DNA of 64,000 bases from Bacteroides mediterraneensis (GCF_025993685.1 NZ_DAJPEN010000001.1:1426001-1490000), one strand, 5' to 3'; counted from the stretch's first letter, positions 16,055-24,746 are shown. Notes: a model not told the origin generated them from the letters alone. Made by a program: numbers and translations.

Positions 16055-16699
16055 ATGGACACTATAGAATTACAGCAAACCCTGCCGGAGGTATTTGCCG
16101 GACGCGACGGAATCGTGTCGGACGTGTGGCACCGGCAGGTGGTTTTCCAAAAGGGAAAGATGTACTTGATTGAAGCGGCGTCGGGCACAGGTAAGTCGTC
16201 GCTTTGCAGTTTTATTTATGGGTATCGCACGGACTATCAGGGGATTATCACTTTTGATGGGGTGAACGTGCGGAAGCTCACGGTGAAGCAGTGGACCGAT
16301 ATCCGCAGGCGCTCGCTGAGCATGTTGTTTCAGGAGCTGCGGCTGTTCGGGGAGCTGACGGCGTGGGAGAATGTGCAGCTCAAGAACGGGCTGACGGGCT
16401 TCTGCCGCAAACAGCAGGTGAAGGACTGGTTCGAACAGCTGGGCATCGCCGACAAATGGGATGTGAAGGTGGGCAAGATGTCGTACGGACAGCAGCAGCG
16501 TGTGGCCTTCGTGAGGGGTCTGTGCCAGCCGGCCGATTTCTTCTTCCTCGACGAGCCGGTGAGTCACCTGGACGACGGCAACGGGCAAATCATGGCCCGT
16601 ATACTGAAGGAAGAGGCGGCGCGCCAGGGGGCCGGCGTGATTGTGACATCCATCGGCAAGCACCTGCCGCTGGAGTATGACAGGGTGCTGAGTTTGTAA
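16055..16699 (+). CDS. ABC transporter ATPase, LolD/MacB-like
   Basis: 214 residues. Motifs: Walker A AASGTGKSS (residues 41-49; the usual first Gly is Ala), Q-loop region SMLFQELRLFGELTAWENV, signature MSYGQQQRVAFVRGL (SGGQ replaced by SYGQ), Walker B FFFLDEPVSHLD. It drives the adjacent permease. The ENVQLKN region and overall length fit the LolD/MacB group that works with FtsX-type permeases, which mostly act on lipoproteins or cell-envelope substrates. The substrate is not known. It starts directly after the right repeat copy, whose aaggaa serves as ribosome-binding site. Confidence 0.85.
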   Translation: MDTIELQQTLPEVFAGRDGIVSDVWHRQVVFQKGKMYLIEAASGTGKSSLCSFIYGYRTDYQGIITFDGVNVRKLTVKQWTDIRRRSLSMLFQELRLFGELTAWENVQLKNGLTGFCRKQQVKDWFEQLGIADKWDVKVGKMSYGQQQRVAFVRGLCQPADFFFLDEPVSHLDDGNGQIMARILKEEAARQGAGVIVTSIGKHLPLEYDRVLSL

Positions 16700-16720
16700 G
16701 GTTTTTAAACGCATAAAGAG

Positions 16721-17908
16721 ATGATCTGGAAATTATTGAGACAGCACATCAGCGTGGCGCAGCTGGCGGGGTTCTTCCTGGCCAACCTGTGTGGCATGGT
16801 CATCGTGCTGCTGAGCATACAGTTTTACAAGGACGTGTTGCCGGTGTTCACACAGGGCGACAGTTTCATGAAGAAGGACTACGTGATTGTGAGCAAGAAG
16901 GTGAGCACGCTGGGCAGCCTGGTGAGCAAGGGCGGCACGTTCTCGAAAGGGGACATCGCCGACATGGAGGCACAGCCGTTTGCCAAGCGTACGGGAGCCT
17001 TTACACCGGCGCAGTTTAAGGTGTCGGCGGGCATGGGCATGGCGGGCATGCAGCTCTCCACGGCCATGTTTTTCGAGTCGGTGCCCGATGAGTTCGTGGA
17101 CGTGCGGCTGGAGAGGTGGACGTATCGCGTGGGGCAGGACGAGATTCCGATTATCATCCCGCGCAACTACCTGAACCTGTACAACTTCGGTTTCGCGCAG
17201 AGCCGCAACCTGCCGCAGCTGTCGGAGGGGGTGATGGGCATGATGACGCTCGACATCCGCCTGAGCGGGCAGGGACGTACGGAACGCATGAAGGGGCGCA
17301 TCGTGGGCTTCTCGAACCGGCTGAACACGATTCTGGTGCCGCAGGCGTTCATGGACTGGGCCAACACGGCCTTCGGCGACGGGAGGGACAACGCGCCTTC
17401 ACGTCTGATTGTGGAGGTGGACAACCCGGCAGACGACCGCATCGCGAAGTATTTCAAGGACAAGGGGTATGACACGGAAGGCGACAAGCTGGATGCGGGC
17501 AAGACCACGTGGTTCCTGAAGATGGTGACGGGCATCGTACTGACGGTGGGCCTGATTATCAGTGTGCTGTCGTTCTACCTGCTGATGCTGAGCATCTATC
17601 TGTTGTTGCAGAAGAACACGAAGAAACTGGAGAACCTGCTGCTCATCGGGTTCAGTCCGGCGGCAGTGGCGCGTCCGTATCAGGTGCTCACGGTGGCACT
17701 GAACGCGGCAGTGGCGGTAATCGGTGTGCTGATAGTATGTGTGGCCCGCGGCGGGTATCTGGACATGCTGGGCCGGATGGTGCCCGACCTGGAAGAGGGC
17801 AGTCTGTGGCCGGCCTTGCTGACGGCGGGCGTGCTTTTCCTGGTGGTGTCGGTGCTGAACGTGCTGGCCGTGCGGCGGAAGGTGGATTCCATCCGGGTGA
17901 AGAAGTGA
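16721..17908 (+). CDS. FtsX/MacB-type ABC transporter permease
   Basis: 395 residues. One N-terminal membrane helix (VAQLAGFFLANLCGMVIVLL, about 12-31), a large extracytoplasmic domain to about residue 265, then three helices (TGIVLTVGLIISVLSFYLLM; LTVALNAAVAVIGVLIVCVA; SLWPALLTAGVLFLVVSVLN). This is the FtsX/MacB/LolE topology. It starts 21 bases after the ATPase gene, and the two form a complete half-transporter pair that would work as a dimer. No accessory membrane-fusion gene is visible. Substrate unknown. Confidence 0.85.
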   Translation: MIWKLLRQHISVAQLAGFFLANLCGMVIVLLSIQFYKDVLPVFTQGDSFMKKDYVIVSKKVSTLGSLVSKGGTFSKGDIADMEAQPFAKRTGAFTPAQFKVSAGMGMAGMQLSTAMFFESVPDEFVDVRLERWTYRVGQDEIPIIIPRNYLNLYNFGFAQSRNLPQLSEGVMGMMTLDIRLSGQGRTERMKGRIVGFSNRLNTILVPQAFMDWANTAFGDGRDNAPSRLIVEVDNPADDRIAKYFKDKGYDTEGDKLDAGKTTWFLKMVTGIVLTVGLIISVLSFYLLMLSIYLLLQKNTKKLENLLLIGFSPAAVARPYQVLTVALNAAVAVIGVLIVCVARGGYLDMLGRMVPDLEEGSLWPALLTAGVLFLVVSVLNVLAVRRKVDSIRVKK

Positions 17909-17949
17909 TGATATTACTGGTTTGAGTGCTGAAGAATGCTTAATAGAAT

Positions 17950-17980
17950 TTTCAAACTTTAAAAAGAATAAGTATATTTG
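17950..17980 (+). promoter_or_regulatory. Promoter of the AT-rich three-gene cassette
   Basis: TATATTTG at 17973-17980 with TTTC at 17950-17953, a 19-base gap. Transcription would begin near 17987, leaving only about 10 bases before the ATG at 17997, a nearly leaderless start. Confidence 0.6.
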
Positions 17981-17996
17981 TACCCAAAATTAGTTT

Positions 17997-18263
17997 ATGC
18001 TGTATTGTATTACATATGATATAAAGGAACTTGCTAAAGAGGAAGCCTTATTGAAACAGTTGAAAGAACTAGGAGAAACGAACCAGTTTATTTCGAATTG
18101 TTGGTTCCTTTATTGTGATAAGGACAAAGATGAAATATATGAATTGTTGAAGGCGAAACTAGATGCGCCTGATTTATTATTTATTTCTAGAACTCGTCTT
18201 TCTCATATGGCAGGATGGCTTCCTAACACTTCTGTTGAGTGGTTAAAATCACATCCTAAATAA
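17997..18263 (+). CDS. Cas2/SinR-like ferredoxin-fold small protein
   Basis: 88 residues beginning MLYCITYDIKELAKEEALLK. A first beta strand ending in YD, a helix, a second strand (NCWFLYCDKD), a second helix (EIYELLKAKLD) and a strand (DLLFISRTRL) followed by a Trp-containing tail (MAGWLP) is the order of the Cas2/VapD/SinR-like fold. Some members of that fold are nucleases, others inactive. No CRISPR array or other cas gene is nearby. It is the first gene of a tight AT-rich operon with an ATPase and an unknown protein. The gap to the ATPase is eight bases. Fold assignment is by eye only. Confidence 0.55.
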   Translation: MLYCITYDIKELAKEEALLKQLKELGETNQFISNCWFLYCDKDKDEIYELLKAKLDAPDLLFISRTRLSHMAGWLPNTSVEWLKSHPK

Positions 18264-18271
18264 GATTGATT

Positions 18272-19393
18272 ATGATTTCTTCGTTAACAATTGACAATTT
18301 CAAATGTTTTTCTTCTTCTACAGATTTCGATTTAAGTGCTTTGAATCTATTTACTGGGTATAATGGAAGAGGAAAATCTTCTGTTTTTCAGGTGCTTTTA
18401 TTGTTGTCACAAAGTCTTCAAAAGAATGGAAATATAGAAAAACTGGAAGTTAATGGTGATTTTGTACGACTTGATTTGTTTGAAGATTTGGTAAATAGGA
18501 ACCGTTTAGGTGATAATATTTATTTTAAATTAAAGACAACAGAAGCCGAATACTCTTTAGTAGAATTAGGATACAAAGAGATGTCAGATCGAGTTGGTAA
18601 GATTGTAGAACTAAAAATAAACGGTCAGAATTATTTTCAACAAGCCACATCCCTTTCAGATAATACGAATGTAAAACAGGAAAATCATTTATATATTTAT
18701 CCAAAAGATTTCCAAAGTCTATTTATGGATTACAATTATATTTCTGCCGATCGATTGGGCCCGACTCGTTATGAAGAAAAAGAAGAAATAAATGCTTCTA
18801 ACCCAGTTGGATGTAATGGTGAACATCGGCTGAATATGCTGATTAAAAAAAGTAATTTGCTGGATGAGGTGAGCCGATGGGTTAGTTATATAATGGATGG
18901 AGGAACCTTAGAAATAACAGGAGGAGAAAATAAGCAAAGTGCTGTATTGAATTTGTTATTTCAGATTGGAAAAGATAAAGGCCTTAAATCAATAAATTGC
19001 GGCTTTGGATACAGTTATATTTTGCCTATTGTAATTATGGCATTGACTATTGACCGGGGTTGTCTGTTTATCGAGAATCCTGAGGCTCATTTACACCCTA
19101 GGGCACAGTCGCGTTTAATGGAATTAATTTGTCAAATAACAAGAAATAAACATGTACAAATCTTTATTGAAACACATAGTGAACATATTATAAATAGTGT
19201 ACGATTGTGTTCTTTAAAGAAAGATTCTCCTATAACTCATAAAGATGTGAGTCTTTATTTTTTTGATAAAGATTATACTGTATTTCCGTTAGTGATGGAT
19301 GAACAAGGTCAAATCTCTGAGTGGCCAAGTGGCTTTTTTGATCAACAGGAAATTGATTTAAGTAATATTCTAAAACTGGGTTTATTCAAATGA
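18272..19393 (+). CDS. DUF3696-type AAA/ABC-like ATPase
   Basis: 373 residues from the ATG at 18272; the TTG at 18266 is less likely. It is an OLD/AAA_15-like ATPase: N-terminal strand ISSLTIDNFKCFSS, Walker A GYNGRGKSS (residues 29-37), a long insertion, GFGYSYILPIVIMAL in the signature-helix position, Walker B CLFIENPEAHLHP, and H-loop IFIETHSEHIINSV. The C-terminal VMDEQGQISEWPSGFFDQ is the hallmark of DUF3696. Such ATPases occur in several phage-defence systems together with an effector. It overlaps the next gene by four bases (ATGA), indicating coupled translation. Confidence 0.85.
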   Translation: MISSLTIDNFKCFSSSTDFDLSALNLFTGYNGRGKSSVFQVLLLLSQSLQKNGNIEKLEVNGDFVRLDLFEDLVNRNRLGDNIYFKLKTTEAEYSLVELGYKEMSDRVGKIVELKINGQNYFQQATSLSDNTNVKQENHLYIYPKDFQSLFMDYNYISADRLGPTRYEEKEEINASNPVGCNGEHRLNMLIKKSNLLDEVSRWVSYIMDGGTLEITGGENKQSAVLNLLFQIGKDKGLKSINCGFGYSYILPIVIMALTIDRGCLFIENPEAHLHPRAQSRLMELICQITRNKHVQIFIETHSEHIINSVRLCSLKKDSPITHKDVSLYFFDKDYTVFPLVMDEQGQISEWPSGFFDQQEIDLSNILKLGLFK

Positions 19394-20271
19394 TTGCTCA
19401 TCTTTATATATGCGATCAGTCGTTTGTGTATAACGGTCAAGATTCTGATTGTGAAGTAGAACGAAAATTGTTAGAATTTAAGCTGATGGTGAATAGAGCT
19501 AAATTGTATAGAGACAATGAGTTTTATTTTAACAATAATCAATTTACAAACACTGTTATACTTTCGAACAAGGTAACGATTGCTGATGTATTAAATACTG
19601 AAGAAAGGCGATTAGGGAGGGATAGTATGAATTTGTTTTTGTCCCTTTTTAAAATATGTAAAAAATGTACTTTGTCTAAAAATGAATTAGTAGAATATCT
19701 TGAATTAGAGGATGAGACCCAATGTAATGGGATATTGGTTTTAAATGAACAAGATGATTTGCCTAAAAGTCACCAAGTTATTTCTACGGTAGGGGGATGG
19801 CTCCTATTCCGTCGATATTATCTGGGTAAATATCCGGGAGATACAGCATATTTTTTAGAAGAAGCTCAAAAATATTTTACAGAACTGCGTATTCATGAGC
19901 ATAATAAAGATAAATATTTAAAAGAAATCTTATCAACACATAGTCAGCGTATTGTGGCCTATTTAAGTGTATTAAATGATTTTTTTATTTCTGACTATAA
20001 GGAATTTAAAGGTGATTTAATTCAGTATCTTCCTGTGTTCTCAAAAAAATATAAGATTGATGGTGCTTCTTTTGAGGGCAAAAAAGAAAAAAAATTCAAG
20101 TGTATTTTTAAAGATAAAAATAATGGGCACATAGAAATGTATTGTGAGCCCCATCTTAAAATGTATACTGATAATTTTGGAAATGCAAATCAGCAAGGTC
20201 GCATTTATTTTAATGCCCCTCAGAAGGATGACAAAGTATTGTATGTAGGATTCATATGTAGGCATTTATAA
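19390..20271 (+). CDS. Protein of unknown function, partner of the DUF3696 ATPase
   Basis: 293 residues, not recognised. No signal peptide or membrane helix. The middle is helical, with a Trp-Arg-Tyr cluster (VGGWLLFRRYYLG) near residue 138. The end carries a compact pattern EMYCEPHLKMYTD, GRIYFNAP and VLYVGFICRHL. I recall a similar 'EPHLK...RIYF...G.I..HL' ending in other uncharacterised bacterial proteins but cannot name a family. His and Lys/Arg at fixed places could be a nuclease-like site; this is a guess. Start and ATPase stop overlap as ATGA. Its AT-rich codon use matches the two genes before it and differs from the flanking genes. Confidence 0.6.
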   Translation: MIAHLYICDQSFVYNGQDSDCEVERKLLEFKLMVNRAKLYRDNEFYFNNNQFTNTVILSNKVTIADVLNTEERRLGRDSMNLFLSLFKICKKCTLSKNELVEYLELEDETQCNGILVLNEQDDLPKSHQVISTVGGWLLFRRYYLGKYPGDTAYFLEEAQKYFTELRIHEHNKDKYLKEILSTHSQRIVAYLSVLNDFFISDYKEFKGDLIQYLPVFSKKYKIDGASFEGKKEKKFKCIFKDKNNGHIEMYCEPHLKMYTDNFGNANQQGRIYFNAPQKDDKVLYVGFICRHL

Positions 20272-20289
20272 ATTAAGTATAACTGACAC

Positions 20290-20730
20290 ATGAAAAAACT
20301 AAAGAATGTATGGCTTTATCTAAGCTTTTTGTTGTTTGTGGCCGGAATGGCAAGTTGTAGCACCGAAGACCCTACGGGTGTGGAGGTATCGCGTGAGGAT
20401 ATCATCGGCACATGGAAGGTGACGGCGAATGACTGGAAGGACTCTACTGGCGACTCGGGACGGAATGACTATCTCCGTCAGGTACTTTTGTTGAAAGCAG
20501 ATGGTACAGCTACCTTCTTGAATGAGTCATTCACTTGGACACTTACTCAGGGAAGCATCAATCTGTCAGACGTTCGGGGTAGAAGTATCCGAGTTGTTAT
20601 TCTTTCGTACACGGGCGATGAGATAAAGGTCTCTTATCTGTTTTCCTTCCAAAAGGAAGACGTGGAGGAGGACGGTAGTTTTACTTTCCAACGGGTAGAA
20701 GCCGGACGAATAAGCTCTAGCGAGGAATAG
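20290..20730 (+). CDS. Lipocalin-like lipoprotein
   Basis: 146 residues with signal MKKLKNVWLYLSFLLFVAGM and lipobox MASC. The start of the mature domain, VSREDIIGTWKVTAND, is typical of Bacteroidetes lipocalin-like proteins, with a GTW motif and later strands (LLLKADGTATFLNESFTWTL; YTGDEIKVSYLFSFQ). Function unknown; likely envelope. It is 18 bases after the AT-rich cassette, but base use returns to the genome's norm, so it probably belongs to the host background rather than the cassette. Confidence 0.7.
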   Translation: MKKLKNVWLYLSFLLFVAGMASCSTEDPTGVEVSREDIIGTWKVTANDWKDSTGDSGRNDYLRQVLLLKADGTATFLNESFTWTLTQGSINLSDVRGRSIRVVILSYTGDEIKVSYLFSFQKEDVEEDGSFTFQRVEAGRISSSEE

Positions 20731-21064
20731 AAAATATTTTTGGGGGAAGAGCGGGGAATTCTTCCTGTCCTTTTGTTCTTCTGTCCAAACCCCGCTCCAT
20801 GTGACCGCACACACGCAGATTCCATGTGAATAAGTGTTTAATGTACAGTATCTGTGTGAACGAGTGTAAAACGCTCTGTCCGATATCCCTTGATTTATGT
20901 CTATTATTGGGGGAATCAGTATAAAATATGTTACATGGAGTTACACCTATGTGAGTTTATTCTGTAAATTTGCGTTACATAAATGGTCAAACTTTTGACA
21001 AACACCCGGGACGTTTGGAAGAAGAGAGACCAAGAAGATTCATTTTTAATTAAAATAATAGCTT
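20731..21064. other. 334-base leader region of the ATP synthase operon
   Basis: No gene seen. A TAAATTTG box at 20965-20972 is the best promoter candidate for atpD, giving a leader near 85 nt; its -33 element is not clear. A weak hairpin (ggaag...cttcc near 20740-20765) lies after the lipoprotein gene, without a proper T-run. Confidence 0.5.
20965..20972 (+). promoter_or_regulatory. Probable -7 box for the ATP synthase operon
   Basis: TAAATTTG fits TAnnTTTG and is followed by C. Distance to the atpD start is 92 bases. No good TTTG at -33 is seen, so the call is moderate. Confidence 0.4.
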
Positions 21065-22594
21065 ATGTCAAAAATCGTTGGACACATTTCGCAGGTAATC
21101 GGTCCGGTGGTCGATGTGTACTTCAAGTTCGAAGAAGGACAAGACGTGGAACACGCCTTGCCGAAAATCCACGATGCCATGACGATCGCCCGTAGCGACG
21201 GTCGTACGCTGGTGATTGAAGTACAGCAGCACATCGGTGAAGACACGGTACGTTGCGTGGCCATGGACAGCACGGACGGATTGAAGCGCGGAATGGAAGT
21301 CGTTCCTACGGGTCATCCGATCACGATGCCTATCGGTAACCAGATCAAGGGCCGTGTGATGAACGTGGTGGGTGACACCATTGACGGAATGAAGAGTCTG
21401 GACAAGAAAGACGGATTCCCCATTCACCGTGAACCTCCGAAATTCGAAGACCTGGCTACCACCCAGGAAGTATTGTTTACCGGTATCAAGGTGATTGATT
21501 TGCTGGAACCTTATCTGAAAGGTGGTAAAATCGGTCTGTTTGGTGGGGCGGGCGTCGGAAAAACCGTGCTCATCAAAGAGTTAATCAACAACATTGCCAA
21601 GAAACACAATGGTTTCTCCGTGTTTGCAGGGGTGGGTGAGCGTACCCGTGAAGGTAACGACCTGCTGAGAGAAATGATTGAATCTGGCGTAATCCGCTAC
21701 GGTGACGACTTCCTTAAGAGTATGGAAGAAGGCAACTGGGACCTTTCGAAGGTGGATTACAACGAAGTGGAAAAATCGCAGGTGGCCATGGTGTTCGGTC
21801 AGATGAACGAACCTCCCGGTGCCCGTCAGTCAGTGGCACTTTCCGGTCTGACGCTGGCAGAGTCTTTCCGTGACCGTCAGACAGGCGAAAACGGTCCGCG
21901 CGATATCCTGTTCTTTATCGACAACATCTTCCGTTTCACGCAGGCCGGTTCCGAGGTTTCCGCCTTGCTGGGACGTATGCCGTCTGCAGTAGGTTACCAG
22001 CCGACACTGGCTACGGAAATGGGTCAGATGCAGGAACGAATCACTTCTACGAAGAACGGGTCTATCACTTCCGTTCAGGCGGTGTATGTGCCTGCCGATG
22101 ACTTGACCGACCCTGCTCCGGCCACAACCTTTACGCACCTTGACGCCACTACGGTGTTGAGCCGTAAGATTACCGAGCTGGGTATCTATCCGGCTGTGGA
22201 CCCGCTGGACTCTACGTCGCGTATCCTCGACCCGCTGATTGTGGGCAAGGAACACTACGAGACCGCTCAGCGCGTGAAACAGATTCTGCAGCGTAACAAG
22301 GAACTTCAGGATATCATCTCCATCCTGGGTATGGATGAACTTTCGGACGAAGACCGCCTGACAGTGAACCGTGCCCGCCGTGTACAGCGATTCCTGTCGC
22401 AGCCGTTTGCCGTGGCTGAACAGTTTACCGGTGTGCCGGGCGTGATGGTTTCCATCGAAGACACCATCAAGGGCTTCAAGATGATTCTGGACGGCGAGGT
22501 GGACTATCTGCCGGAACAGGCCTTCCTGAACGTGGGTACCATTGAGGATGCCATCGAGAAGGGTAAGAAGTTGCTGGAAGCTGCAAAGAGTTAA
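21065..22594 (+). CDS. atpD: F1 ATP synthase beta subunit
   Basis: 509 residues. P-loop GGAGVGKTVLIKELINN near residue 160, catalytic Glu in GVGERTREGNDL, DELSEED-type loop in MDELSDEDRLTVNRARR, and LGRMPSAVGYQPTLATEMG, all standard for the catalytic subunit. It carries the nucleotide-hydrolysing/synthesising sites of F1 at the inner membrane. First gene of the operon, as expected for Bacteroidetes, where beta and epsilon precede the F0 genes. Confidence 0.98.
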   Translation: MSKIVGHISQVIGPVVDVYFKFEEGQDVEHALPKIHDAMTIARSDGRTLVIEVQQHIGEDTVRCVAMDSTDGLKRGMEVVPTGHPITMPIGNQIKGRVMNVVGDTIDGMKSLDKKDGFPIHREPPKFEDLATTQEVLFTGIKVIDLLEPYLKGGKIGLFGGAGVGKTVLIKELINNIAKKHNGFSVFAGVGERTREGNDLLREMIESGVIRYGDDFLKSMEEGNWDLSKVDYNEVEKSQVAMVFGQMNEPPGARQSVALSGLTLAESFRDRQTGENGPRDILFFIDNIFRFTQAGSEVSALLGRMPSAVGYQPTLATEMGQMQERITSTKNGSITSVQAVYVPADDLTDPAPATTFTHLDATTVLSRKITELGIYPAVDPLDSTSRILDPLIVGKEHYETAQRVKQILQRNKELQDIISILGMDELSDEDRLTVNRARRVQRFLSQPFAVAEQFTGVPGVMVSIEDTIKGFKMILDGEVDYLPEQAFLNVGTIEDAIEKGKKLLEAAKS

Positions 22595-22662
22595 TAATTA
22601 AAAGTTAAAAGTTAAAGGCTAAAGGCCGAAAAGGCCGGCGGCTGATAACGAATAGTAGAATT

Positions 22663-22908
22663 ATGAAAGAACTTCATCTGGTTATCGTTTCACCCGAACG
22701 CCTGGTTTACGAAGGAAAAGTAAGCCTGGTGACCTTTCCGGGAGGCGGTGGAAAGTTTCAGGTCATGGCCGACCATGCCCCGCTGATTTCCACGCTCGCG
22801 GCAGGGGAAGTGAAATACGTGGCCGGAAAGGAAACGCACTCGCTGCAAATCAAAGGCGGGTTCGTGGAAGTCAAAAACAATCAGATTTCAGTCTGTGCCG
22901 AACTCTGA
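22663..22908 (+). CDS. atpC: F1 ATP synthase epsilon subunit (short form)
   Basis: 81 residues: LHLVIVSPERLVYEGKVSLV, FPGGGGKFQVMADHAPLIS, and LQIKGGFVEVKNNQISVCAE, the N-terminal beta-sandwich of epsilon. The C-terminal two-helix regulatory domain found in E. coli epsilon is absent, so the inhibitory arm is missing. It is 68 bases after atpD; the gap has an AT-rich start (taataattaaaagttaaaag). Confidence 0.95.
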   Translation: MKELHLVIVSPERLVYEGKVSLVTFPGGGGKFQVMADHAPLISTLAAGEVKYVAGKETHSLQIKGGFVEVKNNQISVCAEL

Positions 22909-22977
22909 GAAGAGTGGGGCGGGCGTTGAACCGAATATGTTTTTGGCGGCTTTCCGAATGAAAAACCGCACGATACT

Positions 22978-23469
22978 ATGTTTTTGTTGACCGTAAAGAG
23001 AAAATTTGTGAAAGAACTGACCGTGATAGGAATCATACTGACAGTGCTTGTCGCTGCGGTGTACCATTTGTTCATTCCCGACAGGTATTTCCTGTGGTTT
23101 CCTGCCATTCCGGTGTTCTTTTATCTTTTCGGTCTGTTTTACATAGAAATGTTCGCGTTCAATTACCGCCAGGGCATGCAGAAGATTGCAATGACTTACC
23201 TGGTGTGCAAGGCGCTGAAATTCATCCTGAGCGCACTGGTGCTGATATTCTACGGATTTGTGATTGAACATGAAGTGGTGGCCTTCATGGTGACCTTCAT
23301 CTTCTTTTACTTTGCGTTTCTGATATTCGAAACCCGTTTTTTCCTTCTTTTTGAAGCGAAACTGAAATTAAGACAAAAAACAAATGATGAAAAAAATACG
23401 GTACATAGTGATTACGCTGTTACTGCTGATGGTGGTTCCGGCCGCTACGGTGAAGGCGCAGGCCGCTGA
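22978..23469 (+). CDS. Membrane protein of the ATP synthase operon (AtpI/AtpR-like position)
   Basis: 163 residues with about four membrane helices: LTVIGIILTVLVAAVYHLFI; FLWFPAIPVFFYLFGLFYIE; TYLVCKALKFILSALVLIFY; VAFMVTFIFFYFAFLIFETR. By position between epsilon and subunit a it matches the small F0 assembly proteins (AtpI-like) of other operons, though sequence identity cannot be judged by eye. Its last 86 bases overlap the atpB start in another frame, so its C-terminal tail (after LRQKTNDE) shares DNA with the atpB signal peptide. Confidence 0.75.
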   Translation: MFLLTVKRKFVKELTVIGIILTVLVAAVYHLFIPDRYFLWFPAIPVFFYLFGLFYIEMFAFNYRQGMQKIAMTYLVCKALKFILSALVLIFYGFVIEHEVVAFMVTFIFFYFAFLIFETRFFLLFEAKLKLRQKTNDEKNTVHSDYAVTADGGSGRYGEGAGR

Positions 23470-24445
23470 GGGCGACGTGGACGTGAATGAACTGGTGTTC
23501 GGACACATCGGCGATGCCTACGAGTGGCACATCGCGACCTTCGGCGATACGGAGGTGCGCATCCCGCTGCCCGTCATCGTGAAAAGCAGTACAGGCTGGC
23601 ACGTGTTCTCGTCTGCCCGGCTGGAGGAAGGCCCTTACGAGGGGCTCTACGTGGCCAAGGGCGGCAGCTACGACGGCAAAATCGTGGAACGGAACGCGGC
23701 CGGCGAGGAGGTGCGCCCGCTGGACATCTCCATTACGAAAAATGTGCTGGGCTTGTTTATCAACAGTGCGGTGCTGCTGGTGATTATGCTGAGCTGCGTG
23801 CGCTGGTACAAGAAACATCCGCTGGAAGACGGGGCGCCCAAAGGGGGTGTCGGCATGATTGAAGCCACGGTGATGTCGATTTACAACGACGTGATAAAGG
23901 GCTGTGTGGGCGAGAACTACCGCCGCTACGCACCTTATCTGCTCACCGCTTTCTTCTTCGTGCTGGCCAACAACCTGATGGGGCTGATTCCGATTTTCCC
24001 CGGTGGAGCCAACGTGACGGGTAACATCGCCATTACGATGGTGCTGGCCTTGTGTACGTTCGTGCTGACCAACGTGTACGGTACGAAGGCTTACTGGAAG
24101 GAAATCTTCTGGCCCGATGTGCCCACGTGGCTGAAGGCGCCGGTACCTATGATGCCGTTGATTGAATTCTTCGGTATCTTTACCAAGCCGTTCGCACTGA
24201 TGATCCGTTTGTTTGCCAACATCATGGCGGGACATGCGGCAGTGCTGAGTCTGATTGCCATTATCTTCATCACGGTGAAATCGGGACCGGTAATCAACGG
24301 TTCGATGACGGTGGTGGCTGTGGCATTCGGCATCTTCATGGATGCGCTGGAACTTCTGGTGGCATTCATCCAGGCATACGTGTTCACAATGCTGTCGGCT
24401 GTGTTTATCGGCTTGTCGCAGGTGAAAGAGCATGCCAAGAAATAA
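23384..24445 (+). CDS. atpB: F0 ATP synthase subunit a
   Basis: 353 residues. The N-terminal signal-like segment (KIRYIVITLLLLMVVPAATV) and a periplasmic domain of about 100 residues precede the membrane core, an extension typical of Bacteroidetes subunit a. Core motifs: FFFVLANNLMGLIPIFPGG, then PFALMIRLFANIMAGHA with the essential Arg, and LVAFIQAYVFTMLSAVFIG. It forms the proton half-channels against the c ring. Its start lies inside the preceding membrane gene. Two Met codons (23384, 23387) are possible. Confidence 0.95.
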   Translation: MMKKIRYIVITLLLLMVVPAATVKAQAAEGDVDVNELVFGHIGDAYEWHIATFGDTEVRIPLPVIVKSSTGWHVFSSARLEEGPYEGLYVAKGGSYDGKIVERNAAGEEVRPLDISITKNVLGLFINSAVLLVIMLSCVRWYKKHPLEDGAPKGGVGMIEATVMSIYNDVIKGCVGENYRRYAPYLLTAFFFVLANNLMGLIPIFPGGANVTGNIAITMVLALCTFVLTNVYGTKAYWKEIFWPDVPTWLKAPVPMMPLIEFFGIFTKPFALMIRLFANIMAGHAAVLSLIAIIFITVKSGPVINGSMTVVAVAFGIFMDALELLVAFIQAYVFTMLSAVFIGLSQVKEHAKK

Positions 24446-24491
24446 TCGATTCAAAGAAAATTAAAGTATAACCTTTTAAAACAAGAAAATT

Positions 24492-24746
24492 ATGTTATTG
24501 TCAGTTTTATTGCAGGCAGCTGCAGGTGTAGGTATTAGTAAATTGGGCGCCGCTATCGGTGCAGGTATTGCAGTTTTGGGTGCCGGTATCGGTATCGGTA
24601 AGATTGGTGGCTCGGCAATGGAGGCAATGGCCCGTCAGCCGGAAGCTTCAGGCGACTTGCGTATGAACATGATCATCGCTGCCGCCCTGGTAGAAGGTGT
24701 GGCCCTGATCGCTATCGTGGTTTGTTTGTTGACATTGTTCTTGTAA
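24492..24746 (+). CDS. atpE: F0 ATP synthase subunit c
   Basis: 84 residues, two helices joined by the polar loop ARQPEASGDLR. The ion-binding carboxylate is the Glu of ALVEGVAL in helix 2. The Gln and Ser that mark sodium-binding c subunits (GQG in helix 1, ES in helix 2) are Ile (GIGIG) and Gly (EG) here, so proton coupling is the better inference. Confidence 0.96.
   Translation: MLLSVLLQAAAGVGISKLGAAIGAGIAVLGAGIGIGKIGGSAMEAMARQPEASGDLRMNMIIAAALVEGVALIAIVVCLLTLFL

Noticed and set aside
17997..18263. Call as true Cas2
   Set aside because: No CRISPR array, cas1 or effector genes nearby. Only the fold is suggested.
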